A stretch of 6,340 bases of DNA, from the NCBI GenBank assembly GCA_001717015.1, contig MAGV01000058.1, forward strand, positions 16,219-22,558. The letters are read 5' to 3'. Positions 5,716 to 6,340 of this stretch are shown piece after piece. The position numbers and the translations under genes were made by a program. Position 1 is the stretch's first letter; every line of letters starts with the position of its first letter. Source of the stretch: Candidatus Methanosuratincola petrocarbonis (ex Vanwonterghem et al. 2016). GTDB lineage: Archaea; Thermoproteota; Methanomethylicia; Methanomethylicales; Methanomethylicaceae. Under the pieces are notes generated by a model that was not told the DNA's origin, made no database searches, and saw only the letters and a list, made by a program, of their open reading frames with translations.

Positions 5716-6042
5716 ATGTCGTTTTCGACAACAATATACTACTTCGTTAATGATCTCTTCCGCCTCAGAGGACAGCGCATAACTATAAAAGATCTCGAGG
5801 AGATTGCCAGCAGAGCCGGCTCTAGGGTGTCTGCTATGCCAGATAAGATTGGCGCTCCAGGGGCTATGTCAAGAATCCTCTTAAAGGTATACCAAATCGA
5901 CATAATGCGGATTACTATCGAGGCCGAGAGCGAAGAGGCAATCCGAGAGACGCTAAGAGGAATTAAAGCGCTTTATGGGCCTTATGAGACTTTTCGAGGC
6001 AAGGAGAGCTCGATCGCAAAAAAATATAAGGACTCATTGTAG
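5716..6042 (+). CDS. Conserved-looking hypothetical protein, 108 residues
   Basis: I do not recognise this family. The protein is soluble-looking with no signal, no membrane segment and no cysteine. The N-terminal half (YYFVNDLFRLRGQRITIKDLEEIASRAG in two stretches, residues 8-35) looks helical. The C-terminal half has a strand-helix pattern (IMRITIEA at 63-70, then EEAIRETLRGIKALYGPYE at 73-91), compatible with a small ferredoxin-like alpha/beta fold, and a basic tail follows. It is a real gene by codon use and context: GAGGTG (5700-5705) overlaps the stop codon of the binding-protein gene and lies 10 nt before its ATG, suggesting coupled translation. The stop is 5 bp from the DtxR-operator palindrome. 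By position it may serve the same uptake function as the binding protein, but no role is assigned. Confidence 0.75.
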   Translation: MSFSTTIYYFVNDLFRLRGQRITIKDLEEIASRAGSRVSAMPDKIGAPGAMSRILLKVYQIDIMRITIEAESEEAIRETLRGIKALYGPYETFRGKESSIAKKYKDSL

Positions 6043-6047
6043 GATTA

Positions 6048-6073
6048 AAGCTTTTCGTAGCTACGAAAAGCTT
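6048..6073. promoter_or_regulatory. Perfect 26-bp palindrome, candidate DtxR-family operator
   Basis: AAGCTTTTCGTAG (6048-6060) is followed at once by its exact reverse complement CTACGAAAAGCTT (6061-6073), with no spacer. The right arm supplies the purine-rich BRE position and runs into the TATA box of the next gene, so a dimer bound here would block TFB/TBP. Perfect dyads of this kind next to a gene for a dimeric DtxR-family repressor suggest autoregulation. It is not the canonical DtxR box (TTAGGTTAG type). With the T6 run at 6079-6084 it could alternatively or also end the upstream transcript. Confidence 0.75.
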
Positions 6074-6080
6074 ATATATT
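6064..6080 (+). promoter_or_regulatory. BRE/TATA promoter of the DtxR-family gene
   Basis: CTTATATATT (6071-6080) is a strong TATA box with CGAAAAG (6064-6070) as BRE. A start about 26 bp downstream, near 6101, gives a leader of roughly 9 nt before ATG 6110, so the message is nearly leaderless and no Shine-Dalgarno is seen. Confidence 0.75.
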
Positions 6081-6109
6081 TTTTAGGCACACCGAAAAAT
6101 GTGCTTTCT

Positions 6110-6340
6110 ATGAACTACCGCGAGCACAAGAATCCAGAGGACTATCTTGAATTCATATACCTCAGCTCAGAGGAATCCTCAAAGGGCCTGGTCAAGATAA
6201 AAGAGATCTCGGGCGCCCTCGGGGTCTTCCCTTCGACAGTAACCGAGATGATGCAGCGCCTATCTGAAAAGGGCCTGGTCATTAGGGTCGATTACGAGGG
6301 CGTGCGCCTGACTGAAACAGGACGCGCGACGGCAAAGGCC
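6110..6340 (+). CDS. DtxR/MntR-family metal-dependent transcriptional regulator, N-terminal part (runs off the window)
   Basis: The 77 codons present encode the DNA-binding winged helix of the family. Helix 1 is NPEDYLEFIYLSS (8-20), then VKIKEISGALGVFPSTVTEM (28-47) forms the helix-turn-helix, followed by QRLSEKGLV and the wing GVRLTETGR (64-72). Asp11 and Glu14 (EDYLE) correspond to the first metal ligands of MntR (Asp8, Glu11), so the type is nearer to the Mn/Fe-sensing MntR than to DtxR proper; the other ligands lie beyond the window. The protein would act as a metal-bound dimer repressing metal uptake or storage genes. The ATG at 6110 fits the TATA spacing. The 26-bp palindrome over its promoter indicates autoregulation. 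It reads in the same direction as the binding-protein unit but has its own promoter. Confidence 0.9.
   Translation, partial: MNYREHKNPEDYLEFIYLSSEESSKGLVKIKEISGALGVFPSTVTEMMQRLSEKGLVIRVDYEGVRLTETGRATAKA

Overview
This window is archaeal. It carries transcription factor B, an archaeal-type aIF1 (SUI1 family), TATA/BRE promoters at the spacing expected for TBP/TFB, a leaderless TFB gene and U-tract terminators. The lineage is not fixed by what is visible. The style of the integrase remnant, the TFB sequence and the mid-range base composition suggest a mesophilic TACK-type archaeon such as a Bathyarchaeia relative, but this is a low-confidence guess.

Layout. Positions 1-2488 form a decayed, accessory-looking arm: a gene-free stretch with a 14-bp inverted repeat, a membrane-anchored BAAT/acyl-CoA thioesterase-like gene split by one frameshift, and the C-terminal remnant of a tyrosine integrase with three frame breaks, which ends 27 bp from the 3' end of a tRNA-Gln(CUG) gene. 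This looks like the scar of an element once integrated at the tRNA. No second copy of the tRNA 3' end is seen inside the window. Positions 2489-4328 are informational core: tRNA-Gln (minus), TFB (plus, leaderless), and a minus-strand pair of aIF1 and a small zinc-ribbon protein that converges on TFB with only 6 bp between the stop codons.

Positions 4329-4435 hold what looks like one symmetric TATA box serving both aIF1 and a plus-strand three-gene unit: a DUF1922-like zinc-ribbon protein, an NMT1/SsuA-type ABC substrate-binding protein with an N-terminal membrane anchor, and an unrecognised 108-residue protein. The three are spaced 9 and 14 bp apart. The window ends in a DtxR/MntR-family regulator (partial). 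A perfect 26-bp palindrome covers its upstream promoter element and is probably its operator. The substrate-binding protein has no permease or ATPase gene beside it here. Its closeness to a metal-type regulator raises the possibility of metal-linked uptake, but that is inference.

I see no CRISPR array, rRNA, or recognisable defence system. The items most worth checking are the palindromic operator, the bidirectional TATA box, the zinc ribbon/binding protein/unknown protein unit, and the integrase scar at the tRNA.
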